Source: Podocnemis expansa (lineage: Eukaryota; Chordata; Testudines; Podocnemididae). From it: a stretch of 64,000 bases of DNA. The notes beneath the pieces are model-generated. The model was not told where the DNA came from. It was given only the letters and a program-made list of their open reading frames with translations, and did not search any database. The first letter of the stretch is position 1, and each line of letters starts with the position of its first letter. Both the position numbers and the translations under genes were made by a program. The stretch spans positions 2,942,369 to 3,006,368 of the forward strand of contig ML682014.1 of NCBI GenBank assembly GCA_007922195.1. Direction: 5' to 3'. This document shows positions 48,897-62,072 of the stretch, piece after piece.

Positions 48897-49390
48897 CAGC
48901 AGTTCCCAACCTTTTTGACTCAAGCACCACAGATATCAGTTTTACAGCTTTGAAGGGCCACCAACCTCCAACAGCAGGCTCATCCTTTGAAAATCAATCT
49001 GCCTCCTTGCTGATCTTCCATCTCCTTGGCTGCAGCAGGGAAATGGCAAGTGTCTATCCCTGCGCTCTCAACTTGGGCCCCCAGACAGTGGCTCCTGTCT
49101 GCAGCCAGGGGGATGGAGGATCTGTGCTCCCTTCCCCCTGGCACCAACAAGAACCCCAGCCAGCTGTGGACTTAGGCAGAGGGCTTTGGTATACTCCCTG
49201 CTGCAGCCAGGGCCAGGGGAGTGCTGATTTCCCATCCCATACCTTTAGCAAGGAGCCTGCATGGTCATTTAGCTCTGCACAAACTTGCTCCTCGTGGATC
49301 CTTAGGCAGTAGGTCCCTTTTGCAGCCAGCAAGAAGGGAGCTGTGAGCCACTCTGAAAGCCCCCGGCAGGCCACAGGTTGGGAACCGCTG
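48897..49390. mobile_element. hAT MITE, 494 bp, perfect TSD ATCTAAAC
   Basis: CAGCAGTTCCCAACCTTTTT at the left and AGGTTGGGAACCGCTG at the right are inverted repeats. ATCTAAAC at 48889-48896 is exactly repeated at 49391-49398. The frames inside (120 and 106 codons) are GC-driven and show no domain. This is the cleanest single insertion in the window. Confidence 0.92.
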
Positions 49391-49398
49391 ATCTAAAC

Positions 49399-50687
49399 TA
49401 CTGTACTGTCCCATGATGCTAAACTCTTTTAGTACCACTTCTCTTCATATGATTGGTATTTTACAAAGGTCTGGAAGAAACAAGCATCCAGTGTGCTTCT
49501 GGGCTCAAGTTGCCATTTAATTAAGCTTTCAATTATACCAAAATGAAGGAATTGAACACATCATTACATACATTTTATTGATGAAAGTGATGTTTCAACG
49601 TTATTGGTTACATTGTACGAGGACAGTGCAACTGTTATTAATATTCTGTTCCTTGATTAAGCAAGATATATAAGCATGTGCCTAAATTTAAGAGTCTGAG
49701 AAGCTTCACTGGAGTTAGACACATGATTTAATACTTTGCTGAACTGAGGCCCTACTAAGGAATTTTTATATATGATAAACAAAAAATCTTCCAATACAGA
49801 ATTTGTTTTTCTTCAAAATTCAACTTAAGTTTATCATGTTCTCCACCCTCTCTCTCACTAGCGCAAAATAAAATCAGAATTAGAAAAAAAGCAGAACTGA
49901 GTACATGCTAACTTTTTTGCCCTTTTATACACAAACAATCTAAATCTGCCTGCATATATTGGCATACAAAAAATCTTCATAACATTTCAGGATGTCTTCT
50001 GTAGTGTTCTCGTTAAGTTTGACTAAGCTATTTTAAAAGTTAATTTAAATATTCTTTTTCAAGAGTACATGATTACTTTATGCTACTTACAGGATATTTT
50101 AAGAATCAAAGAGCCATCATGTTGATTTCTAATGTCTTGGCAATTTGTTCTGTACATGCTGTCAACCAGGTAGGCTGCTGCAGCTCCTTTTACCCAGTAC
50201 TGTAATATTTTAACACCTGATTGTGTGTCCATTTCATATGAATATTTCTTTTATGGCTGATTTTCATTTTCCATTAATAGCTATTCTGCCTCTTCCTTTT
50301 AAAGGAACTGGAAATCTAATTTTTTCACTTTTTGTTTTAGACTGGTAAAGCAATTATTTTCATTTTTTGTTCATATCTGATATGGTTTACATTCAGAAAT
50401 TTGTTGGTTTATATTTTTGTATTTCTACTCCCTTTGGGTATTATCCTTTCATTTATTTGTATCTGTGGATTTAAATTAATTGTGCTCTAACATATTGAGT
50501 TTGATATAATTCTTTCTAAAATTTAGAACTGCTAAGCTCTTATGGAGTTGTCTTATTTTTAGACTAATATGATAACAGACAACTATTAATACAAGAGAAG
50601 TGTTGTGTTGAACTCAGAACTGGGTGCACTGTATTCTTTCGACGCAATTCATATATAATGTAACTGAATTTTTCTCATCTATGGCAG
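49399..50687. other. Intron sequence, no exon seen on the minus strand
   Basis: AT-rich. At 49655-49750 the phrases TAAGCATGTGCCTAAATTTA and CTTTGCTGAACTGAGGCCC resemble an old amniote short repeat. Confidence 0.35.
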
Positions 50688-50862
50688 ATAAATTAGAAAC
50701 CAAAGGAGTTTTTAATGGCTACATATTACAGTGGTTTAAAAATGGAGAAAATATTCAAGATAATATTTCAGGATCCACAGAAACAGAGCTGGCCATTTGT
50801 GGATACCCAGAATACCTTATGGTACCATTTAGAGTTGCCAACTATCTATTAAACTACAACAA
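50688..50862 (+). other. Candidate plus-strand exon resembling half a fibronectin III domain
   Basis: After TTTTTCTCATCTATGGCAG, 175 bases stay open and end at AACAA|GTAATT. The peptide includes LETKGVFNGYILQWFKNGE, then STETELAICGYPEYLMVPFR. It resembles the C-C'-E-F strands of a fibronectin III domain (NG...Y.L.W ... ET...I.G...Y....FRV). Entry in phase 1 is usual for such domains; exit is phase 2. It lies on the strand opposite to the host gene and no neighbouring exon was found, so it may be a relic or chance. Confidence 0.25.
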
Positions 50863-52724
50863 GTAATTAAGATACAGCTCATTATATTATCAGACAAAAA
50901 GAACATGGTATAAAAACATCTTCAATCGTTAACATGGTTATATGCTGCTTGTCCTTTTCTCCAAAAAGAGTGCTTTGTGTAACAAAGTTACACTGACAAG
51001 AATGTGAAAGCAGCTTCTTTGTAAGAGATGGGCACGCAACGTAATGTAGAGCAGTTTCAGAGGGGCTCAATTCCATCTTCGATAAGTTCTCCACCCTCAC
51101 ACCATGGGCTACGCCAGCAGCAGGCATAGCCAGGGCACTCCAGTGACCACATCCCCCACACAGTCCCTAGATAAGAGCCTCCAAGGAGGGTGAAAGAGCA
51201 CTTTACATCATGCTATGGCAGGGAAATCCACAGCTAAGTGGATCTTTCCAGCTGCTATGCACCAGATGACAGGACCAAACTCTTCCTATACTATTGGTAA
51301 GCTTCTGTTACAGCAAGGAGAAAAAAAAAGTATGTGAAAACCATACTTCTGCCTTCCCGCAATAAACTGATTCATTGCAAGACACCATACAATAACCAAA
51401 TGAACCATCCATGGTTATTACTTTCTTTATGTTGTAAAAATATTACTGTGACATTTCATCTGGTCAACCATCTTAAAGGTTAATTTTCTTTCCTGTTTCA
51501 GATTTGCCTTCAGGTGAACCTATCTGTGCAGTTCCTATTTACCTATTCTAAACAACCCACAAACTGTTTCACTGCTCACTCTTGCTGTTAAGAGCATATT
51601 GACTTGCTGCCTGTTCTGTTGTTTAATTCATTTATGCTGAGAGTCAGACATGAAGACAGAATTTTAAATGTGACATTTGCGGGCTACTGGGTCATCTGAA
51701 GCTCTGACAACACCAGGGAATTCCTGACATATAAACTGGTCCTGATTTCCAATCTCCAAAGTTCTGAACACATCAGATATTCTTCCCAGAGGTGCAGATT
51801 TCAGCCAAAAAGTTTTAAAGTCCCTTGTGTTTACATCTTGCAGAAAAGGCCTGTACGCTTGAAAGTTTTAAAATAAAAGCCCATGTTTCCTTTAAGCTAA
51901 AACTGGCATTGCCTGCAGCAAGCATTCAACTGCAAAGACACACTTTGATTTGATTGACAAAGATATTTGGAAAGATCTACAACAACAATTAGTACTCATA
52001 GGATATTCTCAGCAACTTTGACATCTGGCGGACTTCCTTTTTCTTGTGTTGATCTATCCTGGTTCAAAATCAATTGCATCTGAAGGCCAGAGCTGTAGAT
52101 TATCTGCCATCTAGACAATACCAACATCTGGCCCAATGGGCCAGCAGTTAATTACAGCTATGATTAGAATGAAATAGCTAAGGCAAGAACTCTACCAACA
52201 GTGCTTTTTGCTGTGATAAACAGCTGCGTTGGGAAAGGAACAGAAAGCATGATGGCACTGCTGTAGTTGGAAATGGAAATGTGACTCATCTTCATTCAGA
52301 ATTATATAGAGAAGGGAACTTGTTTTTCTGTTCAACTCTTCCTTACAAATACACTATGATAATGTCACTGAATTTTAGCTGCTTTTTCAGAGACAGAAGG
52401 CATTTTGTGATTCAGGTCAAGATGCAATTTGGAAGACACCTAGTTCTTTTTTGGGGGGAAAAAAATTGCAAAAATGTTAACTACACACTGGTGCCATGAG
52501 GAAGTGAGAAATTCTTGTGTCACCCTGCAAGCATCTTTTCACTGCTGTGCTTTGAATAAGAATTCTATGATTTAACAGCTGTCATCTAAATAAGGATATA
52601 AGGCTTGTGTGTGCTTGTAGCATAAGCACATTAAAATTTAATACTTTTTTGTTAGGTATTACAGAATGAAAGACTATGAATTTTGTCTCTTCTGAAAGCA
52701 AATACCTGTAATGGAAAGGCATAC
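50863..52724. other. Intron sequence, no exon seen
   Basis: No domain or clear repeat recognised. Confidence 0.35.
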
Positions 52725-52800
52725 CTGGTGTATAATCTGAGCTACAGGAAGCTGCTCAGCGTATTTTAGTGGTTCTGTTGCCACCTCCTCATTTGGAGCC
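52725..52800 (-). CDS. Internal exon of the unidentified membrane protein gene
   Basis: On the minus strand CTTTGTTTATTTTCAG is followed by 76 bases and the donor CACCAG|GTATGCC. Only one frame is open: the first base completes a codon from the exon upstream, then 25 codons read APNEEVATEPLKYAEQLPVA and QIIHQ. The exon ends in phase 0, so it joins directly to the exon at 18511-18627, giving a polar, acidic stretch before the C-terminal membrane helix. The 34-kb intron between them is filled with transposon relics; skipped exons within it cannot be excluded. The family is not recognised. Good splice sites and phase agreement with the last exon are the main evidence. Confidence 0.65.
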
Positions 52801-55800
52801 CTGAAAATAAACAAAGTTTGTATTACTAACAATTCTTACAATTATTACAAAAACCAAACTACTGGAATTAAAAACAACCCCGCCCCAGATTATTACCAAA
52901 TTCTATTTGAAATATGACATCTAGAAGGAATGTTTTGCTTCATTATAATCAGAAAAGTACATTCCACCTTAAAACATGTTTTAAAAGCTACAGAAAATAA
53001 GATGACAAGTTAATGTACCTAAAACGCGTGTTAATCACAGCTGCTGTTTTTTGCTGGAATAATTCAAATATCTAAAAAGTGAAAACCAGTAGGCAGAACC
53101 CCAAGAAAAGCTTTTTTTAATTTTGTTCCATGTGAATTCAGTGCAGGTGAAAGATGCCTGTCTGACCGCCCGAGAGAATGAAGTCATGTTTGCTTACAGA
53201 ACAAGTGCAGCATTAGCAGTGGCTTCTCCACATGGTCCCACCCACATAACTCAAATGTGACACCACCAAAGGCAAAAAACCCCCACCAATCTCAGTCTGC
53301 TTCCCTTCTCTGCCAAGAGTACTAATTAATGCCAGGAGTGGTGGTGAGTTTAACATCACCACCATGTGTCCACTTTGACCTAGCGTGAGACCTCCAGCTG
53401 GTTACCATGTTGACACAACTAGGCTTCCTTGTCATTAAATGCAGGCAGAGCCATTTCCTTGCCCTCATAGTAACAGAGAGACAGACAGTCGAGGGAGAAA
53501 TCCAGTTAGTACAAGATATCTCTAGGAAAGGAAAAAGTGAAGCTGATTAGTAGGGACACCATTTTGAGGAACTCACAGAGTCCAAGCCAGCTCCAATGTT
53601 TACACTCCCAGAGTAGATTTCAGTCTTGGAGCCTTATTAGATGACAGCTCCCTGCTCCTGGATCCCCAGATATTAGTGATGGCTAGAAATACTCACTTGC
53701 CTTCAGCTAACCAAAAACTGAGCTCTGTCCTCTCCTTATAGAGCCTGTTACAGTCACCATGTTTCTATGAAGTAACCAAAGCACTGGTTTGCCTGCAACT
53801 AGCCACCTAGCTCCTCAATCCCTTCATGTAGCATAAAATGCAGCTGCCTACCCTTCTGAGCAGGAAAGAATTGTGAGAACACATTACTGGCTCGCTACCA
53901 GCAAAACGCAAGGCGGTGGTTATCTTCTGGGAGCCATAATGAACAGCTGCCACCAGGCTTCAATTTAGAACCATTCCTCATTTCAACTTTACCTTTGAAA
54001 AACACGACTCAGTTTAAGACTGAGTTAAGATATGTGCGGAAGAGGCTTATGCCTATATCATTGTATTCAACATATGTCCTTGTCCTTCCATGGCCCTATG
54101 TAAATGTAATTAGTACTATTCTTCTGGAGAAAAGTTAACTTATAGGGAGGAAAGAATGAGGGAGTAAGAAGAAAAGGAAAATATGTAAAGGTCGTCTTTT
54201 AAAAAAAACAAAAACAAAAAACAAAACCTCTCACTATTCATCATGGTGGACCACCCCATTCTCATCCCCTACATCTCCCCCATGCCACCTTTTTCTTGGC
54301 CCTATGTACATTTTGGAATCTTCCTGTTTCAGCTTCAAGGAAAGGCTGAGGTAGTGTCTTTTAGGGCTGTTTCCTGCAACAAATTCTTAGTACAAAAGCC
54401 AATCAAGGCAGAGAAATTACAGTAGTCAAAGTAACATGCATAATCACTGTGATTTTTGGAAAATAATGCCACTGATTATGCAAATCCCTGTACTCTGACT
54501 GGCTAGCTGCCATTAGCAGCCTACCAGGACACAAGGATCTGCATACAGTATAGCTATTAAAAAATAACCATACAGTGATTATGCAAATCTGGTACCCACA
54601 ACCAGAGTGCAGAGAATTGCACAACTGAGGGGAAAAAACCCTAGTTATTTATCAGCAGCTGTAAAGAATCCTTGCACTCTGTCTGGGTGAGACAATACCA
54701 TTTGATTGGAACTGCACAGAAACAGCTAGCATCAATGCCACAAACTAAGGTAACGGCCTTGGAATTCCTGTTCTCTGTGGCATCTGACAACTATGAATAT
54801 ATTATGTCACAGTTATTCTTTATACTTTACTGGCTGGGTGGGGGAACAGTGGGGGAATATTTGCCAAAACCAACTACGGCTTTGATCTTGAATGTCTTTG
54901 TAAGGTGTGCGGCAGGAAGCGTGGTGCTGTCACAGTCCAAATTGTCTCAGTGGAGGCTATGTATGGGCATAAGGCCAAGTGTCCTCTATGGTGAGAGCCA
55001 AAATCCATCAAGTGAAAATCTCAAATCACTTGTGCATTCACTCCCATACTCCCTCATGTCTACAGGGCAAGAGAGGCATAGATTGTGATGGAAAATGTAT
55101 GTGTTTGAAGAGAGAGACCTAACTGCAGTCCTCAGGGAGCCAAATAATTTTCTTAGTTATGTGTGCCCCTCTTTGGCCTTGTTCCTGCTTCTAGGCAGGA
55201 ACAACTTGGCAGCTGCCCAGCAGCACTTTCATTACCATACCTTACCTTGCACCAAAGCGCGCACACAACATTCCACACCTGTGATATGTGGAATGCAACT
55301 CTACCTGCTTTTGCAATTAACATAGCTCCCTCACTTTATGAGTATCAAAGATGCAGAACTAAGACATGGATTCATCTATGGTTCTATATAATACCACTGC
55401 ATTCAGAATAAAACATTCATCAAGGTCTCAAACACATACTTTTCTCTACTCTCTTTAAAAGGCCAATTCAAACCTGAATAACCATGTTTCAATCTGAAAT
55501 CATTTTCTATTTACTTAAGTTGCAAGTAATACCTAAGACTCCTAAATTAGCAGGGAACAATTAAAAAAACCAACCTTGTTTAAAAATAAAATTGATCAGG
55601 ATATTGTAAGTTTCAGTACATTCCATTTAAAGAGAGCGCCATTAGAAGCTATGTATTTTTACATTTAAAAATTTTTTAAATTTAAAAATAAAAGTTGACT
55701 GGCCATTTAAGAATTTCAGATCTCATTGTTTTTCAAGGCTGTGACCAATCGTGAAATTTGGGCAGTTAATTTACTTTGCTAAAGAATTTTGTACATAGAC

Positions 55801-57103
55801 ACTCTGGAGGAAAACTGAAAGTACACTGTTAAGATCAATTCATCCAAGTTAATATTTTTGGCTAAATGCAAAGACTTGCTAGTACACACATATGCTGTAC
55901 TTAGACATCAGGACTGCACAAGAACTTCACTATTTTTCTCTCCTATAGATGTGACTTCTTAATCACATGAGCACCTGTTGTTTGCAAGGCGGTCGCTATA
56001 AAACCAGATAAAAGTAAAGGTTCTCTAATATTTAATGAACCTGGAGCAACCAAAATGTTGATACTCTTGTTTGAAAAAAATCTCCAGACACATGTTTTAG
56101 TATAGCAGTACTTCGTTAACTTGCACTAATAAGTGAATTGTAAAACATGTAAAAAGCAAGGACGGTTCATCACAAATTTACTTTTCCATTTGTCATGCAT
56201 AGTCCAGTTTTCATTATTTATATTTTACATTGTATCAGCAAACCTACTGTATAATATTTTGTAAAATGAATGAGGTCTTACTAACATGAAAACTCTTTAT
56301 GGCTCCTTACACACAGATCTTTCCTGACAAGAACATGGGGGAGAGGAGAAACTTGCTTCTATAAACTCAGTGTGAATTATGGAACATGCAGGTTAGTGAA
56401 GTAACTAACCTCATCAAACAATTTATTATTAGCCCATGGGTGGATGGATTTCTCTGACTTTTTTTTTTTTTTTAAAGTCTTGTATATATCATTTTACAAA
56501 AGCTTCTTAAGACATTTTGCTCCCAGCTTTCTTCCCCTCTGCTTTACTGCTGTAAAATGTGAAAAATAATTTGTTATAGAACAGTCCTATATTCTAATGG
56601 CATTCTGATGCATTTATCATACCACCCGTATCCTTGGCTCTTCTCTGAGGGAGCCAAGACAAAGCTACCATTATTGTCTCAGTTATGAGCTATGTATACA
56701 CTGTGAGACTACGCTTGTTTATTATGGATGTCATTCTACTTAAATATGTAATCCTCCTTTTAGCTCATAACCCCTACAGTAAAACAAATCAACAACAACA
56801 ATTAATAATCAAAGGAAAGTATTTCCTTATTTTGAAACTTAACATGCACATCAAGTCTTTATTCTGGTCCAGCTCAGGACATATGAGGTGATGTATGCTA
56901 GAAAAGTTGTACTAAGCCAACTATGCCATTTAGGGGAGGCTTTTTTTTTTTTTTAAACTAGTACCACTATGAAAGTACTTTATACTATTAGTGCTTGTTT
57001 CACTTTCGAAACCAGAACAAGCTCTTCCAATTTAAGCACTTTTATACTGGTAATAATGGCACCCACATTGAGTCTTGGTTTGTTTATTGGCAAAACCCTA
57101 CAG
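52801..57103. other. Upstream intron of the host gene, no exon found
   Basis: Nothing recognised as coding. The octamer-bearing motif CAGTGATTATGCAAATC occurs at 54573, a near copy at 54470 and an inverted core at 54438. A 138-codon plus frame at 54672-55088 shows no domain. Confidence 0.35.
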
Positions 57104-57384
57104 GGCCACGTCTACACTGACAGCAGCAAAGTTGCCACCATTAGGTTGCTTTTTCGGATCCACTGAGTGGTCAGTTAAGACATACTCAGTCAATTCAGAA
57201 ATCAAATTAATAAAACCTCAAGCAATGTAGCACTTTGTCGACAGGAATGTATTTCTCATTGGCACAGGATAGTCAAAATGAGTTACAAGCAAGTTACGAA
57301 TTCAACGGGAGTTACACAAGCTGTACTCTGCGTAGTAACTCCTGTCAACTGTTGCCAGATTTCACCACCAGCATAGACCTGTCC
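57104..57384. mobile_element. Harbinger-like MITE, about 281 bp
   Basis: GGCCACGTCTACACTGACAG at the left and AGCATAGACCTGTCC at the right pair as inverted repeats and share the GTCTACACT core with the elements at 68, 5217, 5298 and 60277. The target duplication is unclear; shifting the ends to 57101-57383 gives CTA/CTA. Confidence 0.55.
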
Positions 57385-60189
57385 TAAGCCCCTTTGTGCA
57401 GAAGAGAGGTGGGCAGTGGGAAAGGAAATTCATCACCTACTGCAGGAAAGAGGTCCAAAAATTGAGCTTGAACTTCTTTCCCTTCTTTATTTCTTCTTGA
57501 ATGCAGCAAAAGGATCAAGATGAATGACTATAAGCCCCTAACACTGGGCCCTCAGGTACTGAAGCATCAGCTGTGAAAGGCAGCCACATGTTTTCCCTTT
57601 TCTGAGACGGCAGAGGAGATGGACAGGGCATGATAGGAGAGGTTGGCTTTTTCCAGCTTTCCTTCCCTGGAGGGGGAGAAAGGTCATAATAGGAAAAGTT
57701 GCCCTGTTTCCTCTTCTCCTTTTCAGAGTGGAAGAAAAGATGATGTTAGAAAGGTCACCTCCCACTCCAGTCACCCTGAACCTGCTTGTTGCCTTCATTA
57801 AGAAATGAAAAGAAGCTAGCACTAGCACCTCCTCAGGAGAACCCCAGAAAGCACAGCCTGGTAGTATGCATCTATTCTGAGAACAGATGGACATCGGGGG
57901 GGGGGGGGGGAAACAAAAAAACAAAAAAATACCCACAACTGGACGCTGCTGTGAAATGCTACTTATCTTACTGAGCCCTCAGGGATTTGTCAGTTGATGG
58001 AAGTTGTGCTTGATCACAGATGATGTATTTTTGGACTATAATTTCACAAGATTCTCTAGCTTCACCATTTAGTTCATTTATATGTCACAATCGGATCTTT
58101 AGAAAATTAAAAGCCAATTTACTTTAATGTGGGCTTCTTTGTGCTTTTATCTTCTTCTAAAATAATTCTATTATAAAACACAGACGCTTTGAATTAATTT
58201 TCCAACAAGCAATGGACCTTTTTGTCCCAACTGAGCATGAGAGCAAACTACTGCCAACAGTATCGATACAGGTTTGCACACTAGTGTATAAAAACAGTAT
58301 TCCAGTAAGCCCAACAGCTGGTAATGCAGAATATAAGGAGATTTTGATTCTCACAAAGGAGAGGAAAGACATAAAATCAGAGGAGAATTAGGAAACAGCA
58401 AGCGATATCAAAAGAAGAGGATCTTGAAAAATTCAATATGAAAGCAATTTGTGTTGCCGCTGTGACTGCTTTTAGACAAGGGGAAGGGAGCAGAAGCTAC
58501 AGAAAGTGGTGGCAATTCTAGCAAAATACGTCAAGATATTTAGTGAGAACGCAGATTTGTTATTTACGTAGTGTCATATGGACACATGATGTTTTGCAAT
58601 ATGTAGTGAGTGCTAAAGAAATAATTAAATTACTATCACCAAGAGATGACATACGACCATATGGGATAGGTACATTTTATTACTCATGAGCATGGACAAG
58701 TTCTGGTAGTAACAACAAAGAGCAGCATGTGGTCACTACAGCTCATATGACTCATCCAAGACAAGGAGAGCTTTCAAGAATTTTTTAAGAATGGAGAAGG
58801 ATAGGTCTTGGTAAACGGGACAATGCAAAAAGTGTAGTTGCTTTGAGACTACAAAACACTCAATAATTGCGTAGGAGATCGTGAACTAGAACTGACAGAT
58901 GTTTGTTCCTCTGCCTGGAGTCACCAACTTTGTTGGTCTACTCTGACTACATCCTGCTACCAAAGAGTGACTCTCATTTGCAGCATTTCAATGATTATAC
59001 TGTTTTTATGCTGGAACAGCTGCTCAAAGAATGCAACAATGGCTTGAGACAGATATTCAGACCAAAAGAGAAAATTAACATGAAAATATTAATTTAAATT
59101 CTTGCATGGCACCAATAGCTTTACTGTATATAAATACAGGAACAAGTCTGCATCTGGCAATAAAAAACAAAACAATATAACAGTGCTTTATGCACCACAT
59201 CAGAGAAAGTGATTAGGTTCCACATTAAAGAGACACTGAAATGGGCTATATCTGATTTTAGTGAATAGTTTTTAAAATTGACCATTGAGAAATTTATCTA
59301 CCATATCGAGACTACAGAAGATTAAGAATTAAACTTTGGTTTAATGAGATCTACTTGCTCCCCCTGCTAACTCCTAGCTTCACTTGTCCTTAAATAGTAT
59401 AGGTTTGAATGCCAGGACATCACTCAGCAGCAACCACCATGCAAAGCATCAAGCCTTAGAAAACATTACTCCTATTTGGAAGTAGAACAATTAAACTCCA
59501 CAATGAGTGCTAATCAAACTTTTTTCTTACCTTTTCAGTACATGCAAGATTTACCTACAGATATACTCAACTATATTATTTCAATAAAACAGGGGAACAT
59601 TAAGGAGTCAAGTACATGTTTCAAAGGTATCTTACACTTCTCATTTACTGTGTTCATTTCCTCAGATAAATAGTCAAGTGACCAAAAAGTCTGCTGAACT
59701 ATATTCAGCTCAACACACTTCATGCTATCACATTTTGCCCTAGGTAGGGCAAACATCTCACATCTGAATCTGTGGTATACGTAGTACGCAACACAATTTC
59801 ACTCACTTCCATTTCACTATGACTTGGTAAACTGGACAGCTGGCAGCTTACCTTGCATGACCTTGCATGACTGTCTAGCAGAATACTAATGTGTATCTTT
59901 TGCAGATCATTATTGTGGAGCCCTGAATGTCATGTCCTTTAATAGGCAAGTGATTAGTGCATATTCAAGGATGCGGAGTGGAGGGGTCTATGGCTACAAT
60001 GGAAATATGCAGACATATAGTGATTCATGAATGCTGCCAGGCATGCCAAGATGTGTTAGTAGGAGAATTTGCAATGACCTCTGTTCCATGGTGCTTATAG
60101 AATCTCATCCAGTACAGGGATGAAAGATGTTTTTTAAAAGATAATCTATAAAGCAATATGTAAACAATACATTTACACCTGAGGCAGAA
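57385..60189. other. Intron sequence, no exon seen
   Basis: A G-run lies at 57897-57911. A 132-codon minus frame at 57538-57936 crosses it and shows no domain. No splice-bounded open segment was found. Confidence 0.35.
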
Positions 60190-62072
60190 ATGACCTTTGA
60201 AACCACAAAAAATTAATCTACTGAGATTGACAGGCAGAGGGATGTCATCTTCCTATATACCAACATCCCTCACTATGGCTATATCTACACTAGAGGCCTC
60301 AGTTAAGTCAGCTTAACAAGGTTGACTTAAAGTCGACTTTATAAAGTCAACTTATATGACTATCCTACCTTAAGTCAACTTTATTAAGTTGACTTTGATG
60401 GAAACATTTTTAAGTCAACTTAATTCTTAAAGTCGGGGTGATAGTTATTAAGTCGACTTAAGCAAGCGCTTAAGTTGACTTAGGCCTGGTTAAGTTGACT
60501 TAAGCCTGCAGTGTAGACACAGCCATAGACAGTACTCTACCTGCCTCAGAGCTTTACAATATAATGGACAACATTCAGATATTCACCCCAGACCCACAGC
60601 CAAACTCATCCATTTCATCATCACCCATAACAACTTCACATTTAACAACAAACACTTTGCCCATGTGTTCGGGAACAACTATGGCAACTGTGAATTGACT
60701 CTCCAATATGTCAGTCTCCTCATGGGCCCCCTTGAAGAATTTCTGGACAAATGCACCACAAAAATCAGAGATACACCTGAGATACATCAATGATATTTTC
60801 ACCATCTAGACAGATGACCCAAATTTCCTCACAGATTTCCATCACAACTCCATCAAACTCTCTCTCTAACATTTCCACAGTAACATCAACTTCCTGGACA
60901 CTGTAGTCAGCTTCAACAATGGACCCTTACAGAGACTACATACAAGAAACCCACAGATCGCTGCAATTATCTTCACAAACCCAATAACAACCCCAATTAC
61001 AAAGAAATCTTATCTATGTCAGGAGATCTGGATATCACAGAATATGCTCTGAGAAGGAAGGTCACTATATACATTTTCACAACCTTAAAACTGCCTTTGC
61101 TAATCAAAGACACTCTACCAGAAAAGTTCATCACACCATGAAACAAGCCACCAAAATACCCTGAGAAAACCTACTATAATACAGAAAGAATACTCTCTCC
61201 AATCACGCATCCCTAATTATCACCTACCACCCTACACTTGAACACATATGGGGTATTAAACAATTACAACTATACTTTATGGATACCACATGCTGAAAGA
61301 GTTTTTCCTGACCCTCTTCTACTGCCCTTCAAACAATCCCCCAATCTCATCATAAGAAGCAAGCTGTAACAGATCAGGACACTGACTCAAAGTGGCACCA
61401 GAGTCTGCCAGAGTGAAAGGTGCTAAACCTATAGATGTTCCTGCATTGCTCCAATGCTCAATAGTCCTCATCCAATGCACCTTTCAAGATCCATGGGTCC
61501 TACACAGACCTATCACAACATGCGCTATCATCCAGTGCTCTAATTGCTTCAGTAACAACATGAGTGAAACCAGATAATAACTATGCTCTTGAGTAAACTC
61601 TCAAAAAAGTGAAAAAGACAAAAACACTCATCACCTCTGAGTGAACACTTTTCACAAAGCAATCACTCTACATATGACCTCAGACCTCATGCTCAAAGGA
61701 AACTTGAACACCACTTTCAAAAGACAAGCCTGGGAGCTTAAATTTGTAACTTTGCTAGATACTAAAAATCACAGACTGCACAGACACACTGGATTTATGG
61801 TTAATCATAAAAATCTATAACCCACTTAATAACTCTCCTGTCATTAATAAGAACAAAGGAGGAGGAAAGCTAAGGGGAGGGGGTTAAGGGACCACTTCAC
61901 CTTGGACAGGCCCTAGAAATAGGAGTCAACTACTTATGCTGAACAATCTGTTCCACCTCGTATTTAGCTGTGACACTCTGAGCACATATACAAGAAGCAA
62001 AAGTTTCTCTCTTTCACCAACAGAAGATGGTCCAATACAAGATAATCTCTCACTCCTTTTTATTCTCTAATA
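60190..62072 (+). pseudogene. Penelope-like retroelement relic (RT plus GIY-YIG endonuclease)
   Basis: Plus-strand remnants in order: 60239-60273 VIFLYTNIPH (an early RT block), 60625-60730 NFTFNNQHFAHVFGNNYGNC, 60773-60810 LRYINDIFTI (the catalytic YIDD box with the first Asp now Asn), 60880-60940 NINFLDTVVSFNNGPLQ, and 61200-61260 LSPTTLHLNTYGVLN. 61450-61560 holds a very worn GIY-YIG part (VLIQCTFQDPWVLHRPITT), followed by MLKGNLNTTFKRQAWELKFV and GFMVNHKNL near 61690-61820. The tail has ACTTATGCTGAACAATCTGT and GATGGTCCAATACAAGATAA, characteristic of reptile Penelope-like 3' ends. It is 5'-truncated and dead. Confidence 0.8.
60277..60524. mobile_element. Harbinger-type MITE inside the Penelope-like element
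   Basis: GGCTATATCTACACTAGAGG at the left and TGCAGTGTAGACACAGCC at the right are inverted repeats. The inside is packed with TTAAGTCGACTTAA-type units, as in the outer element at 5217. It sits directly after the TATACCAACATCCCTCAC segment of the RT. The flanking triplets TAT and ATA do not match as a direct repeat. Confidence 0.75.

Noticed and set aside
48950..49374. Opposing frames of 120 and 106 codons
   Set aside because: Both lie within the hAT MITE with perfect duplication ATCTAAAC; no homology recognised.
54672..55088. Plus frame of 138 codons
   Set aside because: No domain, no splice-like borders and no similarity recognised; length is within chance for this much sequence.
59529..59640. 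Possible minus-strand exon with a good donor (GAAAAG|GTAAGAA)
   Set aside because: All three frames contain stops within the segment, so it cannot be a coding exon.
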